A stretch of 64,000 bases of DNA from the NCBI RefSeq assembly GCF_008974145.1, contig NZ_BJKP01000001.1:186001-250000 (forward strand), written 5' to 3'. A program made the position numbers and the translations under genes. This stretch comes from Microcystis aeruginosa NIES-4325. GTDB lineage: Bacteria; Cyanobacteriota; Cyanobacteriia; Cyanobacteriales; Microcystaceae. Below the pieces are notes generated by a model. The model made no database searches, was not told the origin of the DNA, and saw only the letters and a list, made by a program, of their open reading frames with translations. Numbering within the stretch: the first letter of the stretch is position 1; every line of letters starts with the position of its first letter. This document shows, one piece after another, positions 54,452 through 63,626 of this stretch.

Positions 54452-57400
54452 ATGATCCTTAGCATTGCCGATACGTTCATTAAAAGACCCGTTCTGACCA
54501 CAGTTTGCTCGATTTTAATCGTTTTGATCGGGGCGATCGCCGTTCCCTTTTTACCGCTAGAAAAACTGCCCCAGTTGGCATTTATTCAGGTAGCGGTAAA
54601 TGCCAACTATTTGGGAACCGATGCCAAAACCGTACAGGATAACGTTACCACGGTACTCGATCGCCAGATTAACGGGACAGAACAGATTGTTTATATGCAG
54701 TCCCAGAGTACCAACACTGGACAAAGTACGGTGAATGTCTTTTTCCCGGTGGAAATGGATCGCAACATTGCCCAAGTCTTGGTACAAAACCGCGTCAGTA
54801 CCGCCGCCGCCAGTTTACCGGAAGAAGTGAACCGGCAGGGGGTGACAACCAATACCCAATCCCCCAGCGTTACCCTTGCCTACGGGATTTCCGCCAAACC
54901 GGACGAAAAGGGCAATTATCCCTACGATACGGTCTTTTTAAGTAACTTTGTTGATCGGGTTATCGATGCCGAGATTCGCCGGATCGAGGGTGTTGGTAGT
55001 ACAACGATCATCGGGGAGAGGGAATACGCCCTGCGTTTTTGGCTTAATCCCGATGCTTTAGCCGCTAGGGGTGTATCGGCGGAACAAGTAGTACAGGCGA
55101 TCCGAGAACAGAATATTCAGGTGGGTGCGGGGACAATTGGCGGTGATCCCAGTCCCGAAGATCAGCAATTCCAGATCGCCATTCGCGCCGTTGGTAGGGT
55201 TGCCACCGGGGAGGAAGCGGAAAATATTGTCGTCAAAGTCGGGGAAAATGGCGATTTAATCCGCATTAAAGACGTGGGACGGGCAGAAATCGGAGCCGAA
55301 AACTACAGTACCGCCGCCTATTTCGACAAATCCCCCGCCGTCGTCTATATCGTCTATCAGTTGCCCGGTTCCAACGCTTGGAATACTGCCAAACTGGTAA
55401 AAGAAAAAATGGCGGAACTAGAACCGAGTTTCCCTCCAGGATTAAATATCGCCATTACCCTCGATAATACCGCCTTTGTCGCCGCCTCCCTCGAAGAAGC
55501 TCTTGGCACTCTGGTGGAGGCGATTTTACTCGTTATTCTAGTCATTTTTATCTTCCTTCAGGATTGGCGCACCACGATCATTCCAGCGATCGCTATTCCC
55601 GTATCTTTGATCGGAACCATGGCCGTCGCCCTCGCTTTAGGCTATTCTCTCAATAACCTCTCCTTGTTTGCCGTCATTCTAGCCACCGGGTTAGTGGTGG
55701 ACGACGGGATCGTGGTTGTAGAGGCGGTATCGGAAAAATTACGACAGGGGATGCGGCCATTTCAAGCTGCCCTCGATGCCATGGGTGAGTTAACCTCGGC
55801 GGTAATTGCCAGTTCTCTTGTACTATTTGCGGTTTTTATTCCCGTCACCTTCTTCCCCGGTACGGTGGGGATCGTTTATCGACAATTTGCCGTCATCATC
55901 TCCGCTTCAATTCTGATCTCCACCTTTAACGCCCTCAGTTTTTCCCCCACCATGTCGGCGATTATCATGAAACCGCCCCAAGGCACCCGCGGACCCTTGG
56001 GACTGTTTTTCGAGGGCTTTAATCGGGGTTTCAACGCAGTTAAAGAAGGTTATCGACGCTCGATCGAATTTCTGATCCGAGTTCGGTTTCTGGTTTTACC
56101 CTTCTTTATCGCCGCCCTCTTGCTCACAGCTTGGAGTTACAATACCACTCCCCAGGGTTTTATCCCCGAAGAAGACCAAGGTTATGCCTTCGTTTTGGTG
56201 CAAGCACCCCCCGGGGTTTCCCTGCGCTACACCGACGGGGTTATCCGTCAGATTAACGAAGAAATTCTCGACGGTATCGAAGAAATCGATCACTTTGTCG
56301 GTATGGCGGGCTTTAGTTTTGCTGGAAGTGGCAGCAACCAAGGGCTATTTTTTGTCAAGTTAAAAGAATGGTCGGAACGGACTGGGGAAGATAAGTCAGT
56401 TTTCGGCATTCTTAGGAAAATTAACCGAGAATTAGCCACTAAAGTCCGAGATGCTCGCGCTTTCGCCGTTAATGCGCCCCCCGTGGATGGATTAAGTTCT
56501 ACCGGCGGTTTCGAGTTATTTATCCAAAACCGCGCTTCTTTCCCCATGGATGCTTTGATTGCCAACGCTAATAACGTCATGGCCGAGGCCCGAAAAAGAC
56601 CGGAATTATCGGGAATTTTCACCCAATTTACCACCGACACGCCGATGCTGGAACTTTCCATCAATCGTAACCAGCTACAGGCGCAAAACGTCGATATGCA
56701 GGCCGTGTTCGGTACCCTGCAAACCTATCTCGGTTCCAACTTCGTCAACCAATTCGTACTAGGCGATCGCTTGTATCGAGTCTTTGCCCAAGCAGAAGCG
56801 GATTATCGTTCTAATCCCGAAGATATTAACCGTCTTTACGTCCGTTCCCGTACCGGGGCCAATATTCCCCTATCGGGTTTAGTTAGCGTCAAACGCTTCA
56901 CCTATCCACCGATTATCACTAACTTTAACCTCTATCCCTCGATTAACGTTCAGGGTAATCCCGCCCCCGGTTTTAGTACGGGACAGGCGATCGCAGTGAT
57001 GGAAGATGTCTGTCGGAAAGTCCTGCAGCCCGGTTTCGGTTACGCTTGGACGGGTACAGCTTTTCAAGAAAAAACTTCCGCCGGGGCTGCCCCAGTCATC
57101 TTCGGATTAGCCTTTATCGTGGTTTTCCTTGTCCTTGCGGCCCAGTACGAAAGCTACATTGACCCGATTATCATCATGATTACCGTTCCCCTAGCGATCC
57201 TGGGTGCCATGGGGGCCATACTGTTGCGGGCGAATTTCCTACAAGTGGGTAGTCTCTTCCCGACGGTGAATAATAATATCTATGCTCAGGTGGCTTTGGT
57301 CATGTTAATCGGTTTAGCGGCAAAAAATGCGATTTTAATCGTGGAATTCGCTAACCAGTCCCGTACTTTGGGTTTAAGTATTCCCGATGCGGCAGCCCGG

Positions 57401-57754
57401 GCCTCGACGGAACGCTTAAGACCGATTCTGATGACGGCTATTTCCGGTTTAGTCGGTTTCTTGCCCTTGGTTATCGCTTCCGGCGCCGGAGCGATGAGTC
57501 GTTGGTCTCTGGGAACTGCAATCCTAGGCGGTTATCTGATTTCGACGGTGTTGAGTTTATTTCTTGTCCCGGTGTTGTATGTGCTGATCAAACAGTTCGA
57601 AGCCCGATTCCTCTCCTCGAAACCCCCCAAAGATGGCGGTTCTGGCAATAGTAAAACTCCTTCTCTCGGTGGCGAAAGAAATACATCAGAAACCCCCATA
57701 GAAGAAGGGGCCATTTCCTCTTTGAAAATCTCTCCTCAGTCCCCGAATGACTAG
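54452..57754 (+). CDS. RND-family efflux transporter (HAE1/AcrB type)
   Basis: An 1100-residue inner-membrane pump. It has the duplicated RND plan: helix 1 (PVLTTVCSILIVLIGAIAVP), a large periplasmic loop, six helices including the proton-relay stretch NLSLFAVILATGLVVDDGIV and VVEAVSEKLRQGMRPFQAAL, a second loop, and helices 8-12 with ALVMLIGLAAKNAILIVEFA and RLRPILMTAISGLVGFLPLV. The relay aspartates appear intact (VVDDGIVVVE). A Ser/Pro-rich cytoplasmic tail ends it. No periplasmic adaptor or outer-membrane channel gene is adjacent, so partners must come from elsewhere. Substrate unknown. Confidence 0.95.
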   Translation: MILSIADTFIKRPVLTTVCSILIVLIGAIAVPFLPLEKLPQLAFIQVAVNANYLGTDAKTVQDNVTTVLDRQINGTEQIVYMQSQSTNTGQSTVNVFFPVEMDRNIAQVLVQNRVSTAAASLPEEVNRQGVTTNTQSPSVTLAYGISAKPDEKGNYPYDTVFLSNFVDRVIDAEIRRIEGVGSTTIIGEREYALRFWLNPDALAARGVSAEQVVQAIREQNIQVGAGTIGGDPSPEDQQFQIAIRAVGRVATGEEAENIVVKVGENGDLIRIKDVGRAEIGAENYSTAAYFDKSPAVVYIVYQLPGSNAWNTAKLVKEKMAELEPSFPPGLNIAITLDNTAFVAASLEEALGTLVEAILLVILVIFIFLQDWRTTIIPAIAIPVSLIGTMAVALALGYSLNNLSLFAVILATGLVVDDGIVVVEAVSEKLRQGMRPFQAALDAMGELTSAVIASSLVLFAVFIPVTFFPGTVGIVYRQFAVIISASILISTFNALSFSPTMSAIIMKPPQGTRGPLGLFFEGFNRGFNAVKEGYRRSIEFLIRVRFLVLPFFIAALLLTAWSYNTTPQGFIPEEDQGYAFVLVQAPPGVSLRYTDGVIRQINEEILDGIEEIDHFVGMAGFSFAGSGSNQGLFFVKLKEWSERTGEDKSVFGILRKINRELATKVRDARAFAVNAPPVDGLSSTGGFELFIQNRASFPMDALIANANNVMAEARKRPELSGIFTQFTTDTPMLELSINRNQLQAQNVDMQAVFGTLQTYLGSNFVNQFVLGDRLYRVFAQAEADYRSNPEDINRLYVRSRTGANIPLSGLVSVKRFTYPPIITNFNLYPSINVQGNPAPGFSTGQAIAVMEDVCRKVLQPGFGYAWTGTAFQEKTSAGAAPVIFGLAFIVVFLVLAAQYESYIDPIIIMITVPLAILGAMGAILLRANFLQVGSLFPTVNNNIYAQVALVMLIGLAAKNAILIVEFANQSRTLGLSIPDAAARASTERLRPILMTAISGLVGFLPLVIASGAGAMSRWSLGTAILGGYLISTVLSLFLVPVLYVLIKQFEARFLSSKPPKDGGSGNSKTPSLGGERNTSETPIEEGAISSLKISPQSPND

Positions 57755-57848
57755 GGTGTTAGGAGTCTTTTTCAGTGATCAGTAATCAGTAATCAGTAAA
57801 CAGTAATCACTGAAAAGAAAAAAGAAAGCCCCGCAATTGCCACTTAAT

Positions 57849-57918
57849 ACTGATAACTGATAACTGATAACTGATAACTGATAACTGATAACTGATAACT
57901 GATAACTGATAACTGATA
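57849..57918. repeat. (ACTGATA)10 tandem heptamer
   Basis: Ten perfect tandem copies of ACTGATA, preceded by degenerate CAGTAATCAGTAAACAGTAATC units from about 57775. The array ends ten bases before the antiporter ATG. Confidence 0.95.
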
Positions 57919-57928
57919 ACTAAAAATA

Positions 57929-59494
57929 ATGAGTCTAGAATCTACTGCTAACGAGGCGATCGCTCATAATTTAGAGCAATTCCTGCTGGTTTTGACCATT
58001 TCCTTGAGTGTTGCCACTTTATCGAGAACTGTTGCCTTCCTCCGCAAAATTCCCTACACCCTGCTGTTAGTTATTGTCGGTATGGGTTTAGCTTTCTTAG
58101 ATTTGCGTCTAGTTAATCTTTCCCCAGAATTAATTCTGGAAATTTTTCTGCCTCCCCTCCTTTTTGAAGCCGCTTGGAATATTCCCTGGGCTAAATTAAA
58201 GGAATATTGGATTACTATTGTCCTTTTTGCCGTTATCGGGGTGATTATCTCTGTTTTGGGGGTCGCCTATCCCCTACATATCTTTGCCAATTTACCCCTA
58301 TCGATCGCGTTTCTGTTGGGTGCTGCCCTAGCTGCCACCGATCCCGTCTCTGTAATTGCCCTATTTAAAGAATTGGGGGCCAGTAAAAAACTGACGATCC
58401 TGATGGAAGGGGAAAGTCTCTTTAATGATGGGGTCGCTGTGGTGGCTTTTGTCCTCTTGGTTGGGATTCCCTTGGGAGTCGATACCTTTTCCGTCCCCGT
58501 GACGATCGCTCGTTTCTGCACCTTTGTGGGGATTGGCATCGGTGTGGGTTGCGTGATCGGTTTCGGCATTTCCTACCTTACCCAACGCTTCGATCTGCCT
58601 TTCGTGGAACAGTCTCTGACTCTAGTTTCTGCCTATGGAACCTATCTCGTCACGGAAAAATTAGGCGGATCTGGTGTAATTGGGGTGGTAATTGTCGGGA
58701 TTATTCTCGGTAATCTCGGTTCGCGCATTGGTATGAGTCCCCGCACGCGCTTGGTAGTTAGCGAATTTTGGGAATTTATCGCCTTTTTTGTCAATTCTAT
58801 CATCTTTTTACTGATCGGTGATCAAACCCGTTTTGAGAGTCTCGGCAGTCACTTAACCGGGATTTTAATAGCGATCGCTGCTATGGTGGTTTCCCGTCTG
58901 TTCTCAATTTTTGGACTAGGGGGAATTAGTAACCTAATGACGGGCAATAGGATCAGTTTTCAGGAAAGAACGGTGTTATGGTGGGGAGGATTGCGCGGAT
59001 CGGTTTCGATCGCCCTAGCGTTAAGTGTTCCTACGTCTATCCCCTACCGTCAAGAAATTATTGACGTGGTTTTTGGGGTGGTTTTATTTACTTTATTGGT
59101 GCAAGGATTATCTATACAATGGCTGTTAAATGCCCTCAATCTTATCGGTGATCAACCGATTCGGAGCGAATATTCGGCCTTAATTGCCCGTCAAATTGCC
59201 TTAACTAGGGTTTCCAATTATCTGCAACAACCAGAACGTTTTCCCGATATCGATCCCGAATTTTATCGCTACAAAAAAACTCTGGTGGAACGACAATTAA
59301 AGTCCTTGGGCGATCAGTTGCAAAAATTACTAGAGGAACACCCACAATTAAAAGATGTGGTGGTCGAACAATTTCAAGATACTTTACTCGATATCGAAGC
59401 TAATACCTACGCAGAATTAATTCGAGCCGGTCGTTTAAATGAAAATCTCGTTCCCCTTTTAGTCGAGGTAGAACAAGAAAAAGAGATGGTTTAA
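57929..59494 (+). CDS. Cation:proton antiporter, CPA1 (NhaP-type)
   Basis: A 521-residue Na+(K+)/H+ antiporter with about 12 membrane helices and a 120-residue cytoplasmic tail. Ion-site motifs: LGAALAATDPVSVIALFKEL (ATDPV) and EGESLFNDGVAVVAFVLLVG (the essential ND pair). Further landmarks: SGVIGVVIVGIILGNLGSRI and LWWGGLRGSVSIALALSVP, with GLRG(S/A)VSIALA typical of NhaP/NhaS. It helps hold cytoplasmic pH and sodium. The (ACTGATA)10 array occupies its leader and no Shine-Dalgarno is seen. Confidence 0.92.
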   Translation: MSLESTANEAIAHNLEQFLLVLTISLSVATLSRTVAFLRKIPYTLLLVIVGMGLAFLDLRLVNLSPELILEIFLPPLLFEAAWNIPWAKLKEYWITIVLFAVIGVIISVLGVAYPLHIFANLPLSIAFLLGAALAATDPVSVIALFKELGASKKLTILMEGESLFNDGVAVVAFVLLVGIPLGVDTFSVPVTIARFCTFVGIGIGVGCVIGFGISYLTQRFDLPFVEQSLTLVSAYGTYLVTEKLGGSGVIGVVIVGIILGNLGSRIGMSPRTRLVVSEFWEFIAFFVNSIIFLLIGDQTRFESLGSHLTGILIAIAAMVVSRLFSIFGLGGISNLMTGNRISFQERTVLWWGGLRGSVSIALALSVPTSIPYRQEIIDVVFGVVLFTLLVQGLSIQWLLNALNLIGDQPIRSEYSALIARQIALTRVSNYLQQPERFPDIDPEFYRYKKTLVERQLKSLGDQLQKLLEEHPQLKDVVVEQFQDTLLDIEANTYAELIRAGRLNENLVPLLVEVEQEKEMV

Positions 59495-59535
59495 TAATAG
59501 ATTTCCGGCAAAAATCCAAAATCTTCCGTTAGCTA

Positions 59536-59569
<34 letters not shown>

Positions 59570-59696
59570 AGAAAAAAACAACGTACAAATATACTATCGA
59601 TAAAACCTAAGATTATGTCAAATTTATCTGAGGTTTTAGATATTTTGACTCGATAGCTGCTCGATAACTTAATTTTGCAGAGCAAGTCATGGAAAA

Positions 59697-60446
59697 TCAA
59701 AGAATTTTTGCTAAAAATTGCTGAGTTCGATCGGATTGGGGATGATTAAAAAATTCTGCTGGGGGGGCAATTTCCAAAATTAAACCCTGATCCATAAATA
59801 CCACTCGATCGGCCACTTCTCGCGCGAATCCTACCTCGTGGGTGACACAAACCATGGTCATCCCCGATTTGGCTAAACTTTGCATCGTTTCCAAGACTTC
59901 TCGCACCATTTCTGGGTCTAAAGCTGAGGTGGGTTCATCGAATAACATCACCTTCGGCTGCATGGCCAAAGCGCGAACGATTGCCACCCGCTGCTGTTGT
60001 CCTCCCGATAACTGAGGGGGATATTTAAGCGCTTGTTCGAGAATCCCAACTTTTTCGAGGAGTTTTCTGGCTATTTCCTCCGCTTGCGCTTTTTTCCAAC
60101 CGCGCACCCACATCGGCCCGAGGGTGACATTATCTAATACCGTCAGATGGGGAAAGAGGTTAAATTGTTGAAAAACCATGCCGACTTCCTGACGGATTGC
60201 CTCGATATTTTTCAGGTTGTGGGAAACAGTTATCCCGTCAATAATAATGCGACCTTTTTGATAGGATTCCAACCCGTTAAAAGTGCGAATAAAGGTAGAT
60301 TTTCCTGAACCGGACGGCCCCATAATCACGACAACTTCCTGTTTATTAACGGTGAGATTGACTCCCCGCAAAGCATGAAAGCGGTTATCGTACCATTTTT
60401 CCACCGCTTCGGCAATTATAATCGGTTCACTGTTGTGAGATTCCAT
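59697..60446 (-). CDS. Polar amino acid ABC transporter ATPase (GlnQ-type)
   Basis: A 249-residue ABC ATPase. Walker [22 protein letters not shown]-loop [20 protein letters not shown], signature [20 protein letters not shown], Walker [18 protein letters not shown] and H-loop [10 protein letters not shown], all in the form typical of glutamine/arginine uptake systems (GlnQ, BgtA). Its permease and binding protein are not nearby, so it probably energises subunits encoded elsewhere, as known for cyanobacterial BgtA. A DUF29 gene lies 12 bases upstream in the same direction. Confidence 0.9.
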   Translation of the reverse strand: MESHNSEPIIIAEAVEKWYDNRFHALRGVNLTVNKQEVVVIMGPSGSGKSTFIRTFNGLESYQKGRIIIDGITVSHNLKNIEAIRQEVGMVFQQFNLFPHLTVLDNVTLGPMWVRGWKKAQAEEIARKLLEKVGILEQALKYPPQLSGGQQQRVAIVRALAMQPKVMLFDEPTSALDPEMVREVLETMQSLAKSGMTMVCVTHEVGFAREVADRVVFMDQGLILEIAPPAEFFNHPQSDRTQQFLAKIL

Positions 60447-60458
60447 ATTTTTGAGAGT

Positions 60459-60908
60459 TTATTGATTATCTGTATCGGGAAACCACTGTTTCTCAAGAAT
60501 TTGTGTCAGAGAGTAGGGACAAATTATCGGTAAATTTTTTAATCCTGTCTTTTTTTCGGCAATTAAGCGAGCGTTTTCATAGATATTTTCTAACTCTAGT
60601 TCTAGAAATTTGCTTAAATCGGTTGTGAGCTTATCTTCTAATTGTACTTGAAAAGTGATCATCTCTGCCACCCAATGATTACTATTTCTTTCTCTTTCTG
60701 TTGTCCAAAATTGATAGATTAGGAGATGGATTATTATTTGTAAACTTAAACTTTTAACAGCAGTTTTTTCGCTTCGTCCCCAAGCTGCCAACTCCTCGAT
60801 TAAATGTTCGTAATCTACCCGATCGAACTGACGATTTTTTAATAACTCGATCGTCTCGCTTAACCAGCGATCATACTCCCGTTCATAAAGCTGTTCTAAA
60901 GCAAGCAT
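60459..60908 (-). CDS. DUF29 family protein
   Basis: A 149-residue helical protein of the DUF29 family, plentiful in cyanobacteria and of unknown function. Landmarks: LYEREYDRWLSETIELLKNR, FDRVDYEHLIEELAAWGRSE (the DxxHLxEEL motif), LIYQFWTTERERNSNHW and ARLIAEKKTGL followed by P. Copies frequently travel near mobile genes. Ends 12 bases before glnQ-type gene; co-transcription is possible but a functional link is unlikely. Confidence 0.88.
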   Translation of the reverse strand: MLALEQLYEREYDRWLSETIELLKNRQFDRVDYEHLIEELAAWGRSEKTAVKSLSLQIIIHLLIYQFWTTERERNSNHWVAEMITFQVQLEDKLTTDLSKFLELELENIYENARLIAEKKTGLKNLPIICPYSLTQILEKQWFPDTDNQ

Positions 60909-61101
60909 TGTCTTTGATCAAATGGGGACATGATTAAAAATAACCCGTTCCTAGGAATGATAGCATAAAAGATGCGGTTGATTAGTGTAAATATTTTTGA
61001 ATTAATGATGATGACAGTCAAAAATGCTTGACCCTTAGGTAAAAAAAAGGTTAAATTATGGTTAGGCTGAGAACCCACACATCCTAGATAATGAGGCTAT
61101 C

Positions 61102-62232
61102 ATGGAAATCGATAAACTCAAAGAAATTGCTCAAAAAGTTGAAACCTCTCGTTCTCAAATCCAAAACGAACAGGCAACCAAAACAGCTTTTATTATGCCT
61201 TTTTTGCAAGCATGGGGTTACGATGTGTTCAATCCCATGGAAGTTCACCCCGAATATAGTGCCGATTTAACTGGATTAAAAGGGGAAAAAGTAGATTATG
61301 CTATTTGTTTGGACAATCAACCGATTATTTTGATGGAATGTAAAAGCTGTCATCAAAATCTTGAGCATCCTAAACATAGTTCCCAACTGCATCGATATTT
61401 TAATGCAACTGGAGCTAACTTTGGAGTTTTAACTAATGGGATTATCTATCGGTTTTATACGGATATCGTCAAGGATAATATCATGGACAATAAGCCATTT
61501 TTTGAGTTTAACATCCTCGACTTTGACGAATCTTCTGTTAACGAATTAAAACGATTTTCTAAATTTAGCACTAGCACATCTGACTTCAATTCTGGCAAAA
61601 TAAAAGAGGTTGCTCGCAATTTATTGCACACAAAAGAAGTTAAAAAAGTGATTGCCCAGCAATTAAGTGATCCTTCCCCCGAATTTGTTAAGTTTTTTGT
61701 TAGTCATGTGTATTCTGGAGTGAGAACTGCATCGGTTGTCGAAAAATTCACAGAAATTATTAAGCGTTCTCTAAAAGAGTATATCAATGATATCATCAAA
61801 GAAAAATTTGAGGAAGTTTTAGGAAAAGAACCTGAAACAAATCCTGCTGATACACCAGCAGCAGAAGAGCCTCCACCAGAAGAACCAGAGGAACCTGGAA
61901 TTAATCCCGAAAAACTGGAAGTATTTTACATTATTAAATCAATTCTACGGGAAGAAATCAATACCGCACGCATTCAATACAAAGACACTAGAAGTTATTT
62001 TGGTATCAACTTAGATGGAAAAGTAACCAAAACAGTCTGTCGTCTGTGGTTCAAAAAAACTGGCAGGAAATCAATCAGTATTCCCGATAACGTGGAAACG
62101 GGGAAAGAAGCAACCACGAATATAGACAGTCTTGATGAAATTTATGGATTGGCTGAATTTCTGAAATCTCGTATCCGCTATCTGACTAAAGATAATTATA
62201 AAAGCAAGTCAGAACAAACGGAAAGTATCTAA
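61102..62232 (+). CDS. Orphan type I restriction HsdR_N-type nuclease domain protein
   Basis: A 376-residue protein whose N-terminal ~170 residues match the nuclease part of HsdR-like proteins: RSQIQNEQATKTAFIMPFLQ, AWGYDVFNPMEVHPEYSADL and a PD-(D/E)xK centre with Asp65 (KVDYAICLDN) and Glu79-x-Lys81 (ILMECKS). FGVLTNGIIYRFYTD follows. The C-terminal half, after a Pro/Glu linker (PAAEEPPPEEPEEPG), is a separate domain with ILREEINTARIQYKDTRSYF. No helicase, HsdM or HsdS is encoded nearby. Such proteins occur in bacteria and prophages and might be stand-alone defence or repair nucleases. Confidence 0.82.
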   Translation: MEIDKLKEIAQKVETSRSQIQNEQATKTAFIMPFLQAWGYDVFNPMEVHPEYSADLTGLKGEKVDYAICLDNQPIILMECKSCHQNLEHPKHSSQLHRYFNATGANFGVLTNGIIYRFYTDIVKDNIMDNKPFFEFNILDFDESSVNELKRFSKFSTSTSDFNSGKIKEVARNLLHTKEVKKVIAQQLSDPSPEFVKFFVSHVYSGVRTASVVEKFTEIIKRSLKEYINDIIKEKFEEVLGKEPETNPADTPAAEEPPPEEPEEPGINPEKLEVFYIIKSILREEINTARIQYKDTRSYFGINLDGKVTKTVCRLWFKKTGRKSISIPDNVETGKEATTNIDSLDEIYGLAEFLKSRIRYLTKDNYKSKSEQTESI

Positions 62233-62241
62233 AATAATTAG

Positions 62242-62273
62242 CCCCTATCTCTTTAATGACCGATAGGGGTTTT
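62242..62273 (+). terminator. Rho-independent terminator
   Basis: Stem CCCCTATC/GATAGGGG (8 bp, 12-base loop) followed by TTTT, ten bases after the stop at 62232. Confidence 0.82.
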
Positions 62274-62537
62274 CAATGATATAATTTTTAGTAATCGCTG
62301 ATTATGGTTGTAAAATTTTATCTAGGGATAGGAAGTTACGGTTAATAATTGGTCAGGCAAAGGAGACGGGAGCTAGAATATACGAACATGATAGCAAAAG
62401 TTTTCTCTCAAGTTAAGGTCAAAAAATTCTAGCTGGGAGTTATTGAAGTGTAATTAAGCTTGACACAGTCAAATTAAGGTGTTACCATATTGGGCATGAT
62501 TTGTGCAGATGTTAAAATTTTTGTTTTGCGGTAGTCT
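62274..62537. other. Spacer before the glycosyltransferase gene
   Basis: No gene seen between the terminator and the ATG at 62538. A TTGACACAGTCAAATTAAGG stretch at about 62460 offers a -35-like TTGACA upstream of the glycosyltransferase gene, with no convincing -10 partner. Confidence 0.5.
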
Positions 62538-63602
62538 ATGAATTTAACAAATTTACCAATGTCTCTTGATGAAGTGCCTTTACCTAGTTCTTTGCCGCCA
62601 GTTATTTTAATAGTTTTTACTCGTCCCGATCTACTCAAGGAAGTTTTAAAGGGTTTAACCCAACAGATTCTATCTCCTCGTCAGATCATTGCCTATGTGG
62701 ATGGAGCAAGAAGTGAACGTGATCTACCCCTGATCGATCAAACAATTGCTTTACTGCAAGAGTTCTCTAGTAAAATTCCAGTAGATATAAGGTTAAGACC
62801 ACAAAATTTGGGCTGTGATCAAAATGTCATTTTGTCCTTGACAGAAGTCCTATCCACTTATGAATCTGTTGTTTACTTGGAAGATGATAACTTTCCCAAT
62901 CCATATTTTTATGATAGGATGTGCCGTCTATTAGAGGCATACCGTGAACATAAAAAAATCTTTTCGATTAGCGGATATGCAGCCTTTCCAGAACAAGCAT
63001 ATCATTTGATCGAAGAGGATTTTGCTCTTTCTCGCAGAGTTTTTTGTTGGGGATTCGGTATCTGGGCCGATCGCTGGAATGATATCGCTCTCATCAATCA
63101 GCCGAAACAATATAATCCTTTTGGAAAATTCTATAATATACCCGCCACCGTGCAAACAAAAATGACTATAATAAACCAGTTCTGGCTAGAGAGAAATGAG
63201 CAAACTGACTGGGTTATTACTCTTACTCTTGCATCTTTGTATCAAAATCGGGTTCATCTTATTCCCAAAACTTCTTTGATCTATAATATAGGTTTTGGAC
63301 ACCCAGAATCCAAAACCTATAAAGGTAAAGAACAATCATGGGTAAACTCTGCCTATAGTTCCTCATTTCGTCCCAATAGCTTACCTAGCAGTCTTGAGTT
63401 AATTGACCTCTTAAAAAATGAGATTAGTGGGGTAGAATTAGCGCATTACCTGTATCGAAAGGGTATTTCTATTAATTTAGAAGCACTATTTTACTACCTA
63501 AAAAAATATCGTGACCTTCAAAGTCGCCTAGAATTTGTGAAGCTATTTATGGCTCACTCCCGCTTTAGTTTCAAAAAAACTCGCCGTCGCCTAGGTTTAT
63601 AG
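62538..63602 (+). CDS. GT-A type glycosyltransferase (family 2 / GNT-I-like)
   Basis: A 354-residue protein. N-terminal nucleotide-sugar region: PPVILIVFTRPDLLKEVLKG, IAYVDGARSERDLPLIDQT and RPQNLGCDQNVILSLTEVL; the metal motif appears as VVYLEDDNFPNPYFYDRM (EDD in place of DxD), as in GNT-I-like transferases. Then FSISGYAAFP and RRVFCWGFGIWADRW. It acts in the cytoplasm on a nucleotide sugar; the acceptor is unknown. The partial fucosyltransferase-like gene starts 24 bases downstream, suggesting a surface-glycan operon running past the window. Confidence 0.82.
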   Translation: MNLTNLPMSLDEVPLPSSLPPVILIVFTRPDLLKEVLKGLTQQILSPRQIIAYVDGARSERDLPLIDQTIALLQEFSSKIPVDIRLRPQNLGCDQNVILSLTEVLSTYESVVYLEDDNFPNPYFYDRMCRLLEAYREHKKIFSISGYAAFPEQAYHLIEEDFALSRRVFCWGFGIWADRWNDIALINQPKQYNPFGKFYNIPATVQTKMTIINQFWLERNEQTDWVITLTLASLYQNRVHLIPKTSLIYNIGFGHPESKTYKGKEQSWVNSAYSSSFRPNSLPSSLELIDLLKNEISGVELAHYLYRKGISINLEALFYYLKKYRDLQSRLEFVKLFMAHSRFSFKKTRRRLGL

Positions 63603-63626
63603 TTTAGTAGATACTTAATAAAAAAT

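Noticed and set aside
57849-57918. ACTGATA array considered as a CRISPR or iteron origin
   Set aside because: Contiguous 7-bp units have no spacers, and no replication initiator gene is nearby.
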